Positions 1 to 9,665 of a stretch of DNA of 64,000 nt are shown here, piece by piece; the stretch's first letter is position 1, and every line of letters begins with the position of its first letter. Source of the stretch: Paenibacillus humicus NBRC 102415 (lineage in GTDB: Bacteria; Bacillota; Bacilli; Paenibacillales; Paenibacillaceae). The stretch is taken from assembly GCF_004000905.1 (NCBI RefSeq), contig NZ_BIMD01000001.1, forward strand, positions 354,747 to 418,746. The letters are read 5' to 3'. The position numbers and the translations under genes were made by a program. The notes beneath the pieces are model-generated. The model was given only the letters and a program-made list of their open reading frames with translations. It did no database searches and was not told the DNA's origin.

Positions 1-273
1 GAACTCCTGAATCTTGGACCAGTCGACCTTCACGTCGGCGGCCGTAATGCCGATCGCTTCGGAATGGCTTACCGTGTCGAATTGATGGGAAGCCGAGATC
101 AGAGCCTTGGAAGGAATGCAGCCGACGTTCAAGCAGACGCCGCCTACATATTCCTTATCTACGCAGAGCACGCTCTGGCCGAGCTGAGCGGCGCGGATCG
201 CCGCTACATATCCGCCTGGGCCGGCACCAATTACCAGTGTATCGATATCGAGAGATGGATCTCCTACTACCAT
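1..273 (-). CDS. pdhD: dihydrolipoyl dehydrogenase (E3), N-terminal part, cut by window edge
   Basis: E3 of the pyruvate dehydrogenase complex reoxidises lipoyl groups with FAD and NAD+. The visible 91 residues hold the FAD dinucleotide-binding motif [10 protein letters not shown] and the redox-active disulfide motif [13 protein letters not shown], both diagnostic of the family. The start is ATG at 273, preceded by GGAGG that overlaps the end of pdhC; the gap to the pdhC stop is 3 bp, so it is the fourth gene of the operon. The C-terminal NAD and dimerisation domains lie outside the window. Confidence 0.95.
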   Translation of the reverse strand, partial: MVVGDPSLDIDTLVIGAGPGGYVAAIRAAQLGQSVLCVDKEYVGGVCLNVGCIPSKALISASHQFDTVSHSEAIGITAADVKVDWSKIQEF

Positions 274-276
274 GAG

Positions 277-1614
277 TTATACCTCCATAACGAGCAGCTG
301 AGGGTCGCCCAGAAGCTGTTTAATGTAGTTAAGGAAATTCTGAGCCGTCGCACCGTCGATGATGCGGTGGTCGAAGCTGAGGGACAGAGCCATGACGGAA
401 GCAGGAACGATTTGGCCGTTCTTGATGACAGGCTTGTCGGAAATGCGGCCTACGCCAAGGATCGCGACTTCAGGGAAGTTGATGATCGGCGTGAAGAACA
501 TGCCGCCGGCGGAGCCGATGTTCGTGATCGTGATCGTGCTGCCTTTGAGCTCGGCGCCGGTAAGCTTGCCGTCGCGGCCGCGGATAGCCAGGTCGCGGAT
601 GGAATCGGCGATCGTCCAGACGTTTTTGCGGTCGGCATGCTCGATGACCGGTACGATGAGGCCGTTGTCGGTATCCGTCGCAATGCCGATGTTGTAATAT
701 TTGCGGAGCACGATTTCCTGGGACTCCTCATCCAGCATCGCATTCATGATCGGGAACTCGCGGCAAGCCGCTACGAGTGCTTTCACGATGAACGGCAGGT
801 AAGTGAGCTTGACGCCTTTTTTCTCGGCGACGGGCTTCGCTTTTTGGCGAAGCTCGACCAGAGCGGTCACGTCGACTTCATCCATCAGCGTGACATGCGG
901 AGCCGTATAAGCGGACTTCGCCATCGCGCCGGCGATGATTTTGCGGATGCCCTTGAACGGCAAGCGCTCTTCCGGACGGTCTCCGCCTTGGGATGCCACC
1001 GGAGCGGCTTTCGCTTCTCCAGCGCCTTTGGCAGCAACAGCCGCGTTGTCGGAAGCTGCCGCCGGAGTCGATTTGCCGCCGCCTGCAGCGAACTGCTCGA
1101 CATCCTCGCGGGTCACCTTGCCGTTTTTGCCCGTGCCTTGGACGGCCGTGATGTCCACGCCTTTTTCGCGGGCGAGCTTGCGTACGCTAGGAGTGGCAAG
1201 CACGCTGCCCTTGGCTGCGCCTTCGGCCTTGGCCGGCTGCGCGGCGGGAGCCGCGTCCTTCGCCGTCACTTCGGCATCGGCTTTGGCTGCGCCTGGAGCG
1301 ACATTGGCCGCTTCGTCCTTCGCTACTTCCTTCGCGCTGTCCTCGGCAGGAGCCGCGCCTTCCGGAAGATCGCCTTCGGCATCGATGATCGCGACCACTT
1401 CGCCTACATGGCATACCTGACCGTCCTTCGCGAATACTTCAAGCACGGTGCCGTTGACCGGACAAGGCACTTCCACGACGGCTTTGTCGTTCTGCACTTC
1501 CATAATGATGTCATCGTCGGTTACTTTGTCGCCCGGCTTGATATGCATGGTCATGATTTCGCCTTCATGCAGACCTTCGCCGAGCTCCGGGAACCGGTAT
1601 TCGAATTTTGCCAC
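277..1614 (-). CDS. pdhC: dihydrolipoamide acetyltransferase (E2) of pyruvate dehydrogenase
   Basis: E2 core of the complex; it transfers acetyl groups from lipoyl-lysine to CoA. It is 445 aa from GTG at 1614, chosen because AAAGGAGGT lies just upstream; longer in-frame starts lack a ribosome site. Domains in order: lipoyl domain at residues 1-80 with the lipoylated Lys about residue 44 (QNDKAVVE); an Ala/Pro/Lys-rich linker; a peripheral subunit-binding domain ([15 protein letters not shown]); another flexible linker; the catalytic acetyltransferase domain ending with the active-site motif FDHRIIDGA. There is one lipoyl domain only. It is separated from pdhB by 120 bp. Confidence 0.96.
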   Translation of the reverse strand: MAKFEYRFPELGEGLHEGEIMTMHIKPGDKVTDDDIIMEVQNDKAVVEVPCPVNGTVLEVFAKDGQVCHVGEVVAIIDAEGDLPEGAAPAEDSAKEVAKDEAANVAPGAAKADAEVTAKDAAPAAQPAKAEGAAKGSVLATPSVRKLAREKGVDITAVQGTGKNGKVTREDVEQFAAGGGKSTPAAASDNAAVAAKGAGEAKAAPVASQGGDRPEERLPFKGIRKIIAGAMAKSAYTAPHVTLMDEVDVTALVELRQKAKPVAEKKGVKLTYLPFIVKALVAACREFPIMNAMLDEESQEIVLRKYYNIGIATDTDNGLIVPVIEHADRKNVWTIADSIRDLAIRGRDGKLTGAELKGSTITITNIGSAGGMFFTPIINFPEVAILGVGRISDKPVIKNGQIVPASVMALSLSFDHRIIDGATAQNFLNYIKQLLGDPQLLVMEV

Positions 1615-1734
1615 GGATGTACCTCCTTTTGCGTCTAGAGCTTGGTGATGGCCGCGGAGCTGGGACAAGCACCGGCAGAGACGGGCCTGCCCGCTCCTCG
1701 CCATCGGAACCAGCCGGCAGTCCGGCCGGATGGA

Positions 1735-2712
1735 TTAGAAGTCGAGGACTTTCTTCACGCCGGCGATGATGCGCGCAGGCGTCGGAAGCCATTGATCCTC
1801 GATCTGCGCATACGGGTACACCGTATCCGGTCCGGCTACGCGCAGGACAGGAGCTTCCAGATGGAGAATGGCCTTCTCGTTGATCTGAGCGATGACCTCG
1901 GCAGCAGCGCCGGAAGTTTTTTGCGCTTCCTGCACGATGATGACGCGGTTCGTCTTCTTGATGGATTCCACGATTGTATCGATGTCAAGCGGCATCAGCG
2001 TGCGCAGGTCGATGACTTCGACCTTGACGCCTTCCTTCTCCAGCTCCTCGGCTGCTTTCACAGAGGTGTGGACCATCATGCCGTACGTAACGATCGTCAC
2101 GTCGCTGCCCTCGCGGACGACGTTGGCCTTGCCGAGCGGAATCGTGTACTCTTCTTCCGGCACTTCGGCGCGGAAGGCGCGGTACAGGTTCAAGTGCTCC
2201 ATGAAGAAGACCGGATCGTTGTCGCGGATGGCGGAGATCATGAGGCCCTTGGCGTCGTATGGATTGGAAGGAATGACGACCTTGATGCCTGGAGTCTGCA
2301 TCGCAAGGCCTTCCAGGGAATCCGTATGCAGCTCGGCTGCCTTCACGCCGCCGCCGAACGGGGTGCGGAATACGATCGGCGAGTTGTAGCGGCCGCCGGA
2401 ACGGTAGCGCATGCGGGCCGCTTGAACGAACATTTGATCCAATGCTTCATAGATGAAGCCGACGAACTGGATTTCAGCGACGGGGCGGAAGCCTTGGACG
2501 CCGAGGCCTACCGCCATGCCGGCCAGAGCGGATTCCGCGAGCGGCGTATCGAATACGCGCTCCTCGCCGAATTCCTTCTGCAGTCCTTCCGTCACGCGGA
2601 AGACGCCGCCGGTATGGCCGACGTCCTCCCCGAACAGCATTACATTATCGTCACGCTTAAGCTCGGTCCGCAGAGCGTCGCGGATTGCTTCAAGCATATT
2701 CATTTGAGCCAT
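1735..2712 (-). CDS. pdhB: pyruvate dehydrogenase E1 component, beta subunit
   Basis: Beta subunit of the thiamine-diphosphate-dependent E1 that decarboxylates pyruvate and acetylates E2. It is 325 aa, the usual length. It carries the transketolase-type pyrimidine-binding domain ([33 protein letters not shown]) and the C-terminal transketolase domain ([12 protein letters not shown]). AAGGAGG precedes ATG 2712. It follows pdhA by 41 bp in the same transcription unit. Confidence 0.96.
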   Translation of the reverse strand: MAQMNMLEAIRDALRTELKRDDNVMLFGEDVGHTGGVFRVTEGLQKEFGEERVFDTPLAESALAGMAVGLGVQGFRPVAEIQFVGFIYEALDQMFVQAARMRYRSGGRYNSPIVFRTPFGGGVKAAELHTDSLEGLAMQTPGIKVVIPSNPYDAKGLMISAIRDNDPVFFMEHLNLYRAFRAEVPEEEYTIPLGKANVVREGSDVTIVTYGMMVHTSVKAAEELEKEGVKVEVIDLRTLMPLDIDTIVESIKKTNRVIIVQEAQKTSGAAAEVIAQINEKAILHLEAPVLRVAGPDTVYPYAQIEDQWLPTPARIIAGVKKVLDF

Positions 2713-2753
2713 GTTAACAGGTTCCTCCTTCGGTGGATCGGCCGCTTGGCCGC

Positions 2754-3839
<1,086 letters not shown>

Positions 3840-3886
3840 TCACCTCGATTTGTTATTTGAATCTTGATCTGCTCTGTTATAGAATT

Positions 3887-3916
3887 ATTATAAACCTGTT
3901 ACCTTGAAACGGTCAA
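3887..3916 (-). promoter_or_regulatory. sigma-A promoter of the pdh operon
   Basis: On the minus strand, TTGACC (3911-3916) and a perfect TATAAT (3887-3892) are separated by 18 bp, about 57 bp upstream of pdhA. The rest of the 390-bp gap up to the esterase (3917-4220) shows no convincing gene; only the Shine-Dalgarno sequence of the esterase is evident there. Confidence 0.8.
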
Positions 3917-4220
3917 AAAAAATTGCGTGAAAGCGGCGATTTTTCATGATTTTCAAGAAATATGTGCATGAATTGTATGTGTAACAGCCTTGCAATTTCA
4001 GTAGTACAGGATAGTACAACAAGCGTTTTCATAAGCGGCGGACGTTCTGAATGCCAAGGAACGGCGAGAGCCGGCTGCGACGGGATGGGATTTCCAGCCG
4101 TGAGATCTCCATTACAGAAAAATGAAAAACAGCTGCAGGCCGGAACGGCGGGGCGCGGGACATCTCCTTATTGTTTACCCTAAGCTCCGCTTCCCCATGC
4201 AGCCCAAGGAGGACATAAGC

Positions 4221-4952
4221 ATGACCGACGACAAATACTTGAAACGGACCATCGTGAAGGAAACGGTGCCGAGCGCCTTCCTGGATACGGGCTCCCGCGA
4301 TCTGAGGATCTACCTTCCCCCCGGCTACAACGAAGTGCTGAGCTACCCGGTCGTGTACGGCCAGGACGGCGAAGACCTGTTCAACTTCGGACGGATCGCG
4401 ACGCTCGCCAACAAGCTGATCATCGACGGCGAGATCGAGCCCTTCATCATTGTCGGAGTCGACGTGGACAAAAAGAAGCGCACGGCCGAATATTCCCCGG
4501 ACGGCAGCCTGCACGAAGCCTACGTCCGCTTTTTCGCGGAAGAGATGCTTCCCTTCGTCGAGGAGCGCTATCCGGTCCGGCGCGAGCGCTCGGAGCGGCT
4601 GCTCGTCGGCGATTCGCTCGGCGGCACGGTGTCCCTTCATCTCGCGCTCCGGTATCCGGATATTTGGAGCCGCGTCCTCTCGCTGTCCGGCGCATTTTAT
4701 GAGGCCTCGCAGCAGCTGGCGGCGCTGGAGCAGGAGCTTGGCTGGCTGCAGCTGTACCAGTATGTCGGCTTGCAGGAAACCGACTACCAGACCGATACGG
4801 GCATCTACGACTTCGTCACGCTGAACCGCGAGATGCGGGAGCTGCTCGAGGCCAAGGGCGCCGGGATCCTGTATACGGAAAAAGACGGCAAGCATCAATG
4901 GGGCTTCTGGCAGCGGGAAATTCCCGACGGCCTCAAGCATTTCATGGACTGA
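4221..4952 (+). CDS. alpha/beta-hydrolase, putative esterase (PF00756, esterase D/enterochelin esterase type)
   Basis: It is 243 aa from ATG 4221, with AAGGAGGA 8 nt upstream. The nucleophile elbow reads GDSLGG (Ser about residue 133), followed by a late DGKH segment that probably supplies His; the N-terminal strand pattern SRDLRIYLPPGYN and VVYGQDGEDLF is typical of PF00756. There is no signal peptide, so it is cytoplasmic; the substrate cannot be read from sequence. It is monocistronic, flanked downstream by a bidirectional terminator. Confidence 0.8.
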   Translation: MTDDKYLKRTIVKETVPSAFLDTGSRDLRIYLPPGYNEVLSYPVVYGQDGEDLFNFGRIATLANKLIIDGEIEPFIIVGVDVDKKKRTAEYSPDGSLHEAYVRFFAEEMLPFVEERYPVRRERSERLLVGDSLGGTVSLHLALRYPDIWSRVLSLSGAFYEASQQLAALEQELGWLQLYQYVGLQETDYQTDTGIYDFVTLNREMRELLEAKGAGILYTEKDGKHQWGFWQREIPDGLKHFMD

Positions 4953-4963
4953 TCAGCTGTCAT

Positions 4964-5017
4964 GGCGAATAAAAAAAGGGAAACGGCCGGAAAGCCGCTT
5001 CCCTTTTTTTATTCGCC
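4964..5017. terminator. bidirectional intrinsic terminator
   Basis: A long inverted repeat, with A-tract, GGGAA and CGGC arms and T-tracts on both strands, lies between the convergent esterase and phosphatase genes. Confidence 0.85.
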
Positions 5018-5039
5018 TTTGGCGTGCTGCCGCCCACTT

Positions 5040-5555
5040 CTATACGCGCGCATGGCCGGCAAGTCTGGCCTGATCGTTCTTGATTAAGCTCAGCAGCCGG
5101 TCGCAGCCTTCGTTCACGAGGCGGAACGTCTCCTCGAAATCGCCGGTATAATATGGATCCGGCACCCCGGCACGCTCCTGCCCCGGAAGCAGCTCCATGA
5201 AACGAAGCAGCTCGCCGTCCGGTTCGATGGACCACTCCCGCAGCAGCTCCCTCACATCCTGCTCGTTCTTCTCGTCCATGCAGACGATATAGTCGGCCTG
5301 CTCCAGAGCCTGCCGGCTGACGAGCGTCGAGATCATTCCCTGGCAGGAGATTCCGGCCGCGTCCAGCATCCGGCGCGTGCCCTCATGAGGCGAATGGCCG
5401 AGATGCCAGTCTCCGGTTCCGCAGCTGCCGGCTTCGACGATTCCGCCAAGCCCCTGTTCCTCCGCCTTATGCCGGAGAACCGCCTCGGCCATCGGGGAAC
5501 GGCAGATGTTGCCGAGGCATACGAACAGAACCTTCGTCTTCTTGTTGTCCGCCAT
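5040..5555 (-). CDS. low-molecular-weight protein-tyrosine phosphatase
   Basis: It hydrolyses phosphotyrosine (or arginine phosphate in the YwlE subgroup). It is 171 aa. The P-loop CLGNICRS (C-X5-R-S) is at the N-terminus and the general-acid loop PDPYYTGDF is near the C-terminus, as in class II Cys phosphatases. The start ATG 5555 overlaps the stop of the upstream channel gene by one base (TGATG) and has GGGAGGG upstream, so translation is probably coupled. The P-loop has Ile before the Cys (GNICRS); whether it prefers pTyr or pArg cannot be decided. Confidence 0.92.
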   Translation of the reverse strand: MADNKKTKVLFVCLGNICRSPMAEAVLRHKAEEQGLGGIVEAGSCGTGDWHLGHSPHEGTRRMLDAAGISCQGMISTLVSRQALEQADYIVCMDEKNEQDVRELLREWSIEPDGELLRFMELLPGQERAGVPDPYYTGDFEETFRLVNEGCDRLLSLIKNDQARLAGHARV

Positions 5556-6199
5556 CAGAACAGCCCTCCCTTTCTCATGTCTCCCGAGGCGGGACGCAGC
5601 GACCTTCTCGGCAGCCTCCACTTGAATATGACCGAGAACATGCGCATGACGATGATCAGCACGAACAGGACGATCAGCCCGACCGTGCTTCCCGGCCATC
5701 CGAGGCCGATCGCGGCGCCGGCGAGAATGGCCCATACCGCGTAGATCTCGTCGCGCAGCACGAGCGGCTTGCGCCCGGCGAGCAGATCGCGGATGATTCC
5801 GCCTCCAATGCCGGTAAGCGTGGCGGCGACCATGACCGCGCTGAGCGGATGCTTCATGCCCGTGGCGTACAAGGCGCCCTGTATCGCGAACGCCGACAGG
5901 CCGATGGCATCGAACAGCGCCTCCATCCTGCGCCAATGCTGGATCCAGCCGACCGGCAGCAGGAAGGCGATCGTCATCGCCGCCAGCGCAACCTTGATGA
6001 GAAGGCCCTGGGTCCATAACGTCGTGACCGGAACCCCGATGAGCAGGTTGCGGATGACGCCGCCTCCGAATGCGGTCACAAGTCCGAGCACGAAGACGCC
6101 CAGAATGTCATACTCTTCCTCCATGGCGACGATCGCTCCGCTGACCGCGAACGCAATCGTGCCGATAATGCTGAATACGGCAAAAATATCGGTGTACAA
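5555..6199 (-). CDS. TRIC-type cation channel / UPF0126 (YadS-like) membrane protein
   Basis: It is 214 aa and almost entirely hydrophobic, with about seven predicted membrane helices. The two homologous halves each carry the glycine-rich signature of UPF0126/TRIC proteins (FGGGVIRNLLIG and GIGGGIIRDLLAG). Bacterial TRIC proteins form trimeric monovalent-cation channels. The start is TTG 6199 with AAGGGG at optimal spacing. It is followed by the phosphatase gene with a one-base overlap. Confidence 0.88.
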   Translation of the reverse strand: MYTDIFAVFSIIGTIAFAVSGAIVAMEEEYDILGVFVLGLVTAFGGGVIRNLLIGVPVTTLWTQGLLIKVALAAMTIAFLLPVGWIQHWRRMEALFDAIGLSAFAIQGALYATGMKHPLSAVMVAATLTGIGGGIIRDLLAGRKPLVLRDEIYAVWAILAGAAIGLGWPGSTVGLIVLFVLIIVMRMFSVIFKWRLPRRSLRPASGDMRKGGLF

Positions 6200-6269
6200 G
6201 TTCTAACGCCCCTTAAGTCTCCATCATCCTACCTATAATAGCCGCGAGGGATGCAGGACGCAACCGTCA

Positions 6270-6299
6270 TTGCGGCATCGTCTCCGGACAAGCTATAAT
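6270..6299 (+). promoter_or_regulatory. sigma-A promoter of the thiamin pyrophosphokinase gene
   Basis: TTGCGG (6270-6275), 18 bp, and a perfect TATAAT (6294-6299). The -10 box overlaps the first in-frame ATG (6298), which therefore should not be part of the mRNA coding region. Confidence 0.65.
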
Positions 6300-6333
6300 G
6301 TCGGCAGATTCAATCCCGAAAGGATGGAAAACC

Positions 6334-6993
6334 TTGGAACCGTCAACCTTCAATGGCCGGGTCGTCATCGTATCCGGAGGCAGTCTCGGCAGCTGGATTC
6401 TGGATTTGATCCAAGAAGGCGACCGCATCATCGGAGCCGACGCCGGAGCGCTGTTTCTCGTGCGCCATGGCATCAAGCCTCATCTGTCGCTCGGCGACTT
6501 CGACTCCGTAAGCCCGGAGGAGCAGAAGGATATCCGCGCCGAAAGCCTCGAGTCGGCTTCCTTCGATCCCGTCGACAAAAACTACACGGATACCGAGCTT
6601 GCCTTCCGACGTGGCCTTGACCTGAAGCCGTCGTCGATTCTCCTGCTGGGCGCGACGGGAAGCCGCCTTGACCACACGCTCGCCAATGTGCACTTGCTGC
6701 GGTTGTCCGCGGAACAGGGCATTCCCGCAGCCATCGAGGACGCTGCGAACCGGATCCGCGTGCTGCCGCCGGGCTCATCGATGGCATTGGGCCGCAGCCG
6801 CTTCGAGCATATCTCGCTGCTGCCGCTCAGCATGCGCGTAGCCGGCATCAACCTTGCCGGATTTCAATATCCGCTGACCGACGCAAGCCTGGAGATCGGC
6901 CAGTCGCTCGGCATCAGCAATGCTTTGGCCGCCGAATCCGGCACCGTATCGTCGGCGGAAGGCTGGCTTCTCGTCATCGAGAGCATCGGCTGA
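6334..6993 (+). CDS. thiN: thiamin pyrophosphokinase
   Basis: It transfers pyrophosphate from ATP to thiamin to give ThDP, the cofactor of E1 encoded nearby. It is 219 aa from TTG 6334. This start is preferred over ATG 6298 because that ATG lies inside the -10 box, whereas AAAGGA sits 9 nt before the TTG. Family motifs are clear: GADAG, LSLGDFDS (metal-binding Asp residues), NYTDTELA and LLGATGSRLDHTLAN. The C-terminal thiamin-binding half follows. No TPP riboswitch is seen upstream. Confidence 0.88.
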   Translation: MEPSTFNGRVVIVSGGSLGSWILDLIQEGDRIIGADAGALFLVRHGIKPHLSLGDFDSVSPEEQKDIRAESLESASFDPVDKNYTDTELAFRRGLDLKPSSILLLGATGSRLDHTLANVHLLRLSAEQGIPAAIEDAANRIRVLPPGSSMALGRSRFEHISLLPLSMRVAGINLAGFQYPLTDASLEIGQSLGISNALAAESGTVSSAEGWLLVIESIG

Positions 6994-7081
6994 GATCCCG
7001 TTTGCCGACTTTGGCCGTTCGCGGTCTGCTGTTCGCCGTTCGCCTTCGGCCGCTTGCCGCTTGCCTCCGGCTTGACACCGG

Positions 7082-9073
7082 TCATTCCTTGCCGCCGTCG
7101 CCCGGCGTCTCGATGCTCAGCCCATCGACATGCTTGCGGGACATCAGCTTCCTGGCCTTGCGGTTTTCCTTCGAATCGAACACGATGTCGAGATCGTACT
7201 CCGTTCCCGGATAGAGCTGCTCTTTCTCGATATACAAGGACAGCCGCTTGCGGTTGAAGCTTCTCTTTTCCTTTTGGACCTGAACCCCGACCTCTCCCCG
7301 CTCATCCGCTTCACGGAAGACGATGCCCGTTCTCCGGAGCGGGTAGATCCAAACGCAGTCTCCGACGCGGAAATGCACCTTCTCCTTCCCCTCCGCTTTT
7401 TTGGCATTTCCCGCCGAAGCGGGCTCCGCCTTGCTTCGCTCCTTTAATCCCGTCCGTTCCGGATCACTTCGCCCCTTATCGACAGGCTTCATTGCAGCAG
7501 CTTCCGAAGTTCCTTCCGAAGCTCCTTCCTGCCGCTGAAACTCCGGAGACCGATGCGGCCTCAGCTGCTCCGCACGGTCGAGGATGGACTTGGGCAGTCC
7601 GTATCGCCTCGCGATCGCCAGCGCGTAGCTGTCCCCCGCTTCTCCCGGCTCCAGCCGGTACAGCGGCTGCAGAGATTCCGGATCGAAGGCCATGCGGGCG
7701 TTCATGCAGCGTCCGGTGCGCGCGGCATACGCTTTGATTTCATTGAAATGAGTCGTCACGGCAAGCTTCGAGCCTCGCCGTCCCAGCTCCTCCAGCACGG
7801 CGATGGAAAGCGCGATCCCTTCACCCGGATCCGTCCCTGCGGCGAGCTCATCGAGCAGGACGAGCGTCCTCCTTCCAGCCGTGGCCAGCACTTCCCGCAG
7901 AACGGCCAGATGGGCGGAAAAGGTGCTGAGAGACTGCTCGATGCTCTGCCCGTCTCCTACATCGGCCAGCACATCGTCGAACATGCCGATCGCCGTTCCT
8001 TCGGCCGCCGGCAGGAACAAGCCTGCCTGGGCCATGAGCACGAACAGGCCGATCGTCTTGAGCGCCAGCGTCTTGCCTCCCGTATTGGGACCGGTAATGT
8101 ACAGCTGATCCCATTCCAGGCCGAGCTCGGCATCGATAGGCACCGCTTGCTCCCCGAGCAGCGGATGGCGCCCGGACACGATTCTGAGAGCGGGTTCGGC
8201 TTCAAGCGCGGGCTCCGTCCCGTTGTACGAGATCGCCAGCTTGCCTCTCGCGAGAATGAAATCGAACATCGCCATCGTCTCCAGGTTGATGCCGAGCTGC
8301 GGCCCATGCTCCTCCGCCAGCTCCGACAGCCCGGCCAGGATGCGCAGCCGCTCCTGCTCCTCCGCCGATTTCCATGAAGACAGCTCCGCCTGCAGATCGG
8401 CAATGTCGGCCGGCTCTACGAACAGCGTCTGGCCGCTGGCGGATTCATCCCATACGGTTCCAGGCACCAGCTTGCGGTGCTCGCGCCGGACCGCGAGGAC
8501 GAACCTGCCGCTGCGCTGGCTGATGACGGCTTCCTGAAGGGCATTTCGATATTTGGCCAGCGAAGCGTCGAGCTTCCTCCGTATTCGGTCCTCCGCCACT
8601 CCGTAAGCGCGCCTGATCCGGGACAGCTCGGGCGAAGCATGGTCATGCAGCCATCCTCCCCGGATGCAGCGATCCAGCTCGGCCCGCAGCTCCGGACAAT
8701 CGCGCATGGAAGAGGCGTAGCCGGACAGAAGCGGCGCGGCATCTCTCTTGGCCTCCATGTAGCGCTTCATCTGCGCCACGGAGCCGAGCCATGCCGACAA
8801 GCCCGACAGCTCGCGCTCGTCGTAGATTCTGCCCTTGCCGAGCAGCGCAAGGAACGGACCGATGCCTTCCATCGCGGACAGCGGTACGCTCGCTCCCGAC
8901 GCCAGCAGCGACTCCGCTTCGGCCGTCTCGCGGAGCCACTGCGCCGCCTGTCTCCCTACCGGGCTTGGACGATGCTTCTGAGCCAGCCTGAGGCCGGGCT
9001 CCGATACGGTGAAGCCGCACAGCTGCTCATGGATGGCGTCGTATTCCAGTCTTGCCATGGATGCTTGATTCAA
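7082..9073 (-). CDS. MutS2-like ATPase lacking the Smr nuclease domain
   Basis: It is 663 aa from TTG 9073, which has GGGGAGG 8 nt upstream; the more distal ATG at 9106 lacks one. The MutS core and ATPase are intact: the clamp/lever region, Walker A GPNTGGKT, Walker B LVLLDELAAGTDP, and the switch VTTHFNEIK. Bacillus MutS2 is about 785 aa and ends in a KOW-Smr nuclease/ribosome-rescue module; here the tail is a charged linker plus a small beta-rich segment (VHFRVGDCVWI) and no Smr motif (LDLRG, HGxGxG). A role in ribosome splitting or recombination control is inferred from the family only. An unusual structured leader precedes it. Confidence 0.82.
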   Translation of the reverse strand: MNQASMARLEYDAIHEQLCGFTVSEPGLRLAQKHRPSPVGRQAAQWLRETAEAESLLASGASVPLSAMEGIGPFLALLGKGRIYDERELSGLSAWLGSVAQMKRYMEAKRDAAPLLSGYASSMRDCPELRAELDRCIRGGWLHDHASPELSRIRRAYGVAEDRIRRKLDASLAKYRNALQEAVISQRSGRFVLAVRREHRKLVPGTVWDESASGQTLFVEPADIADLQAELSSWKSAEEQERLRILAGLSELAEEHGPQLGINLETMAMFDFILARGKLAISYNGTEPALEAEPALRIVSGRHPLLGEQAVPIDAELGLEWDQLYITGPNTGGKTLALKTIGLFVLMAQAGLFLPAAEGTAIGMFDDVLADVGDGQSIEQSLSTFSAHLAVLREVLATAGRRTLVLLDELAAGTDPGEGIALSIAVLEELGRRGSKLAVTTHFNEIKAYAARTGRCMNARMAFDPESLQPLYRLEPGEAGDSYALAIARRYGLPKSILDRAEQLRPHRSPEFQRQEGASEGTSEAAAMKPVDKGRSDPERTGLKERSKAEPASAGNAKKAEGKEKVHFRVGDCVWIYPLRRTGIVFREADERGEVGVQVQKEKRSFNRKRLSLYIEKEQLYPGTEYDLDIVFDSKENRKARKLMSRKHVDGLSIETPGDGGKE

Positions 9074-9140
9074 CTTGATTTCCTCCCCGAAAATGCTCAT
9101 GTCCATATCGACCCAGCCGCTAGAAGGCGTTCAAGGACAC

Positions 9141-9180
9141 AAAAAAAACAGGAGGGAACGCGGAAGCGCTCCACTCCTGT
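9141..9180 (-). terminator. intrinsic terminator / possible attenuator 67 nt upstream of the MutS2-like gene
   Basis: On the minus strand a 14-bp-class hairpin (ACAGGAG with a nested GGAGCGC/GCGTTCC stem and TTCC loop) is followed by eight T. It lies upstream of the start codon in the same orientation, the geometry of a leader attenuator. Confidence 0.75.
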
Positions 9181-9189
9181 CGGGCTAGG

Positions 9190-9268
9190 TACCTGCTGCC
9201 GTCTTTCCCCAGTACGCCTCCAATGACCGGCTGCCGCAAGCCTCGGTGAACGGCTTGCGGCGGCAGGT
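9190..9268 (-). ncRNA. predicted three-way-junction RNA element in the MutS2-like leader
   Basis: Minus-strand folding by eye gives a closing stem CCTGC/GCAGG, an 8-bp hairpin CGCAAGCC/GGCTTGCG, and a second arm GCCGGTC/GACGGC with a purine-rich loop. It sits directly before the terminator at 9141-9180. It matches none of the riboswitch classes I can recall (T-box, SAM, TPP, glycine, purine, c-di-AMP, guanidine, Mn2+). It is a structural inference, not a recognised family. Confidence 0.4.
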
Positions 9269-9280
9269 GCATGGGAAACG

Positions 9281-9307
9281 AAAAAAACCGTGCTCGAAGG
9301 AGCACGG
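9281..9307 (-). terminator. second intrinsic terminator in the MutS2-like leader
   Basis: The minus strand has CCGTGCTC TTCG-type hairpin GAGCACGG followed by seven T. It ends the distal RNA segment 9310-9470 before the next leader element starts. Confidence 0.8.
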
Positions 9308-9360
9308 AATACCGGTAAGACGATTGTCCGCAGACCATCGCTCAGGGTGAGTATCCACAT

Positions 9361-9463
9361 GTTCTCAACTCTTCATAAGCGCACCCGAAAAACCTAGTGA
9401 ATGAATCCATTCATAAGGGTAATGACTTCGAGAAGCGCCATATAAAATTTAAGAGTTAAGAAC
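9361..9463 (-). ncRNA. long-stem structured RNA, unidentified
   Basis: GTTCTCAACTCTT (9361-9373) and AAGAGTTAAGAAC (9451-9463) form a 13-bp stem with one G-T pair. It encloses nested small stems (GCGC pair, CTTC/GAAG, ACCC/GGGT, ATGAAT/ATTCAT). It is followed on the minus strand by hairpins and the terminator at 9281-9307, so a short terminated transcript is plausible. The opposite direction lacks a T-tract. No known family is recognised. The rest of the gap to 9665 contains only the promoter region of the ABC exporter. Confidence 0.4.
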
Positions 9464-9628
9464 ACCTGTAATCATCAATAGCTCCCCTTTGGATGAAAGT
9501 CGGCTGGAATCGTATAGCTCCCACGAGCATACAAACAAAATCGATTTTCGTCAAGAGCTTCCGCCGCCCGAATGCCGTCTCCCGAAGACCCCTTTTTGTT
9601 TAGTAGTGAATTATATTCGGAGCCGCCT

Positions 9629-9634
9629 TATAAT
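9629..9634 (+). promoter_or_regulatory. -10 box before the ABC exporter pair
   Basis: A perfect TATAAT 32 bp upstream of the start codon; no good -35 is present at 17 bp, so the promoter may be activator-dependent or weak. Confidence 0.4.
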
Positions 9635-9665
9635 GGAACCAACGCTGCATCGCAGGAGGTACGAG

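Noticed and set aside
9361..9463. Possible TPP, T-box or c-di-AMP riboswitch
   Set aside because: A CACTAGG...GGGTG stretch recalls TPP elements and a GGTACC recalls T-boxes, but the remaining conserved cores are absent.
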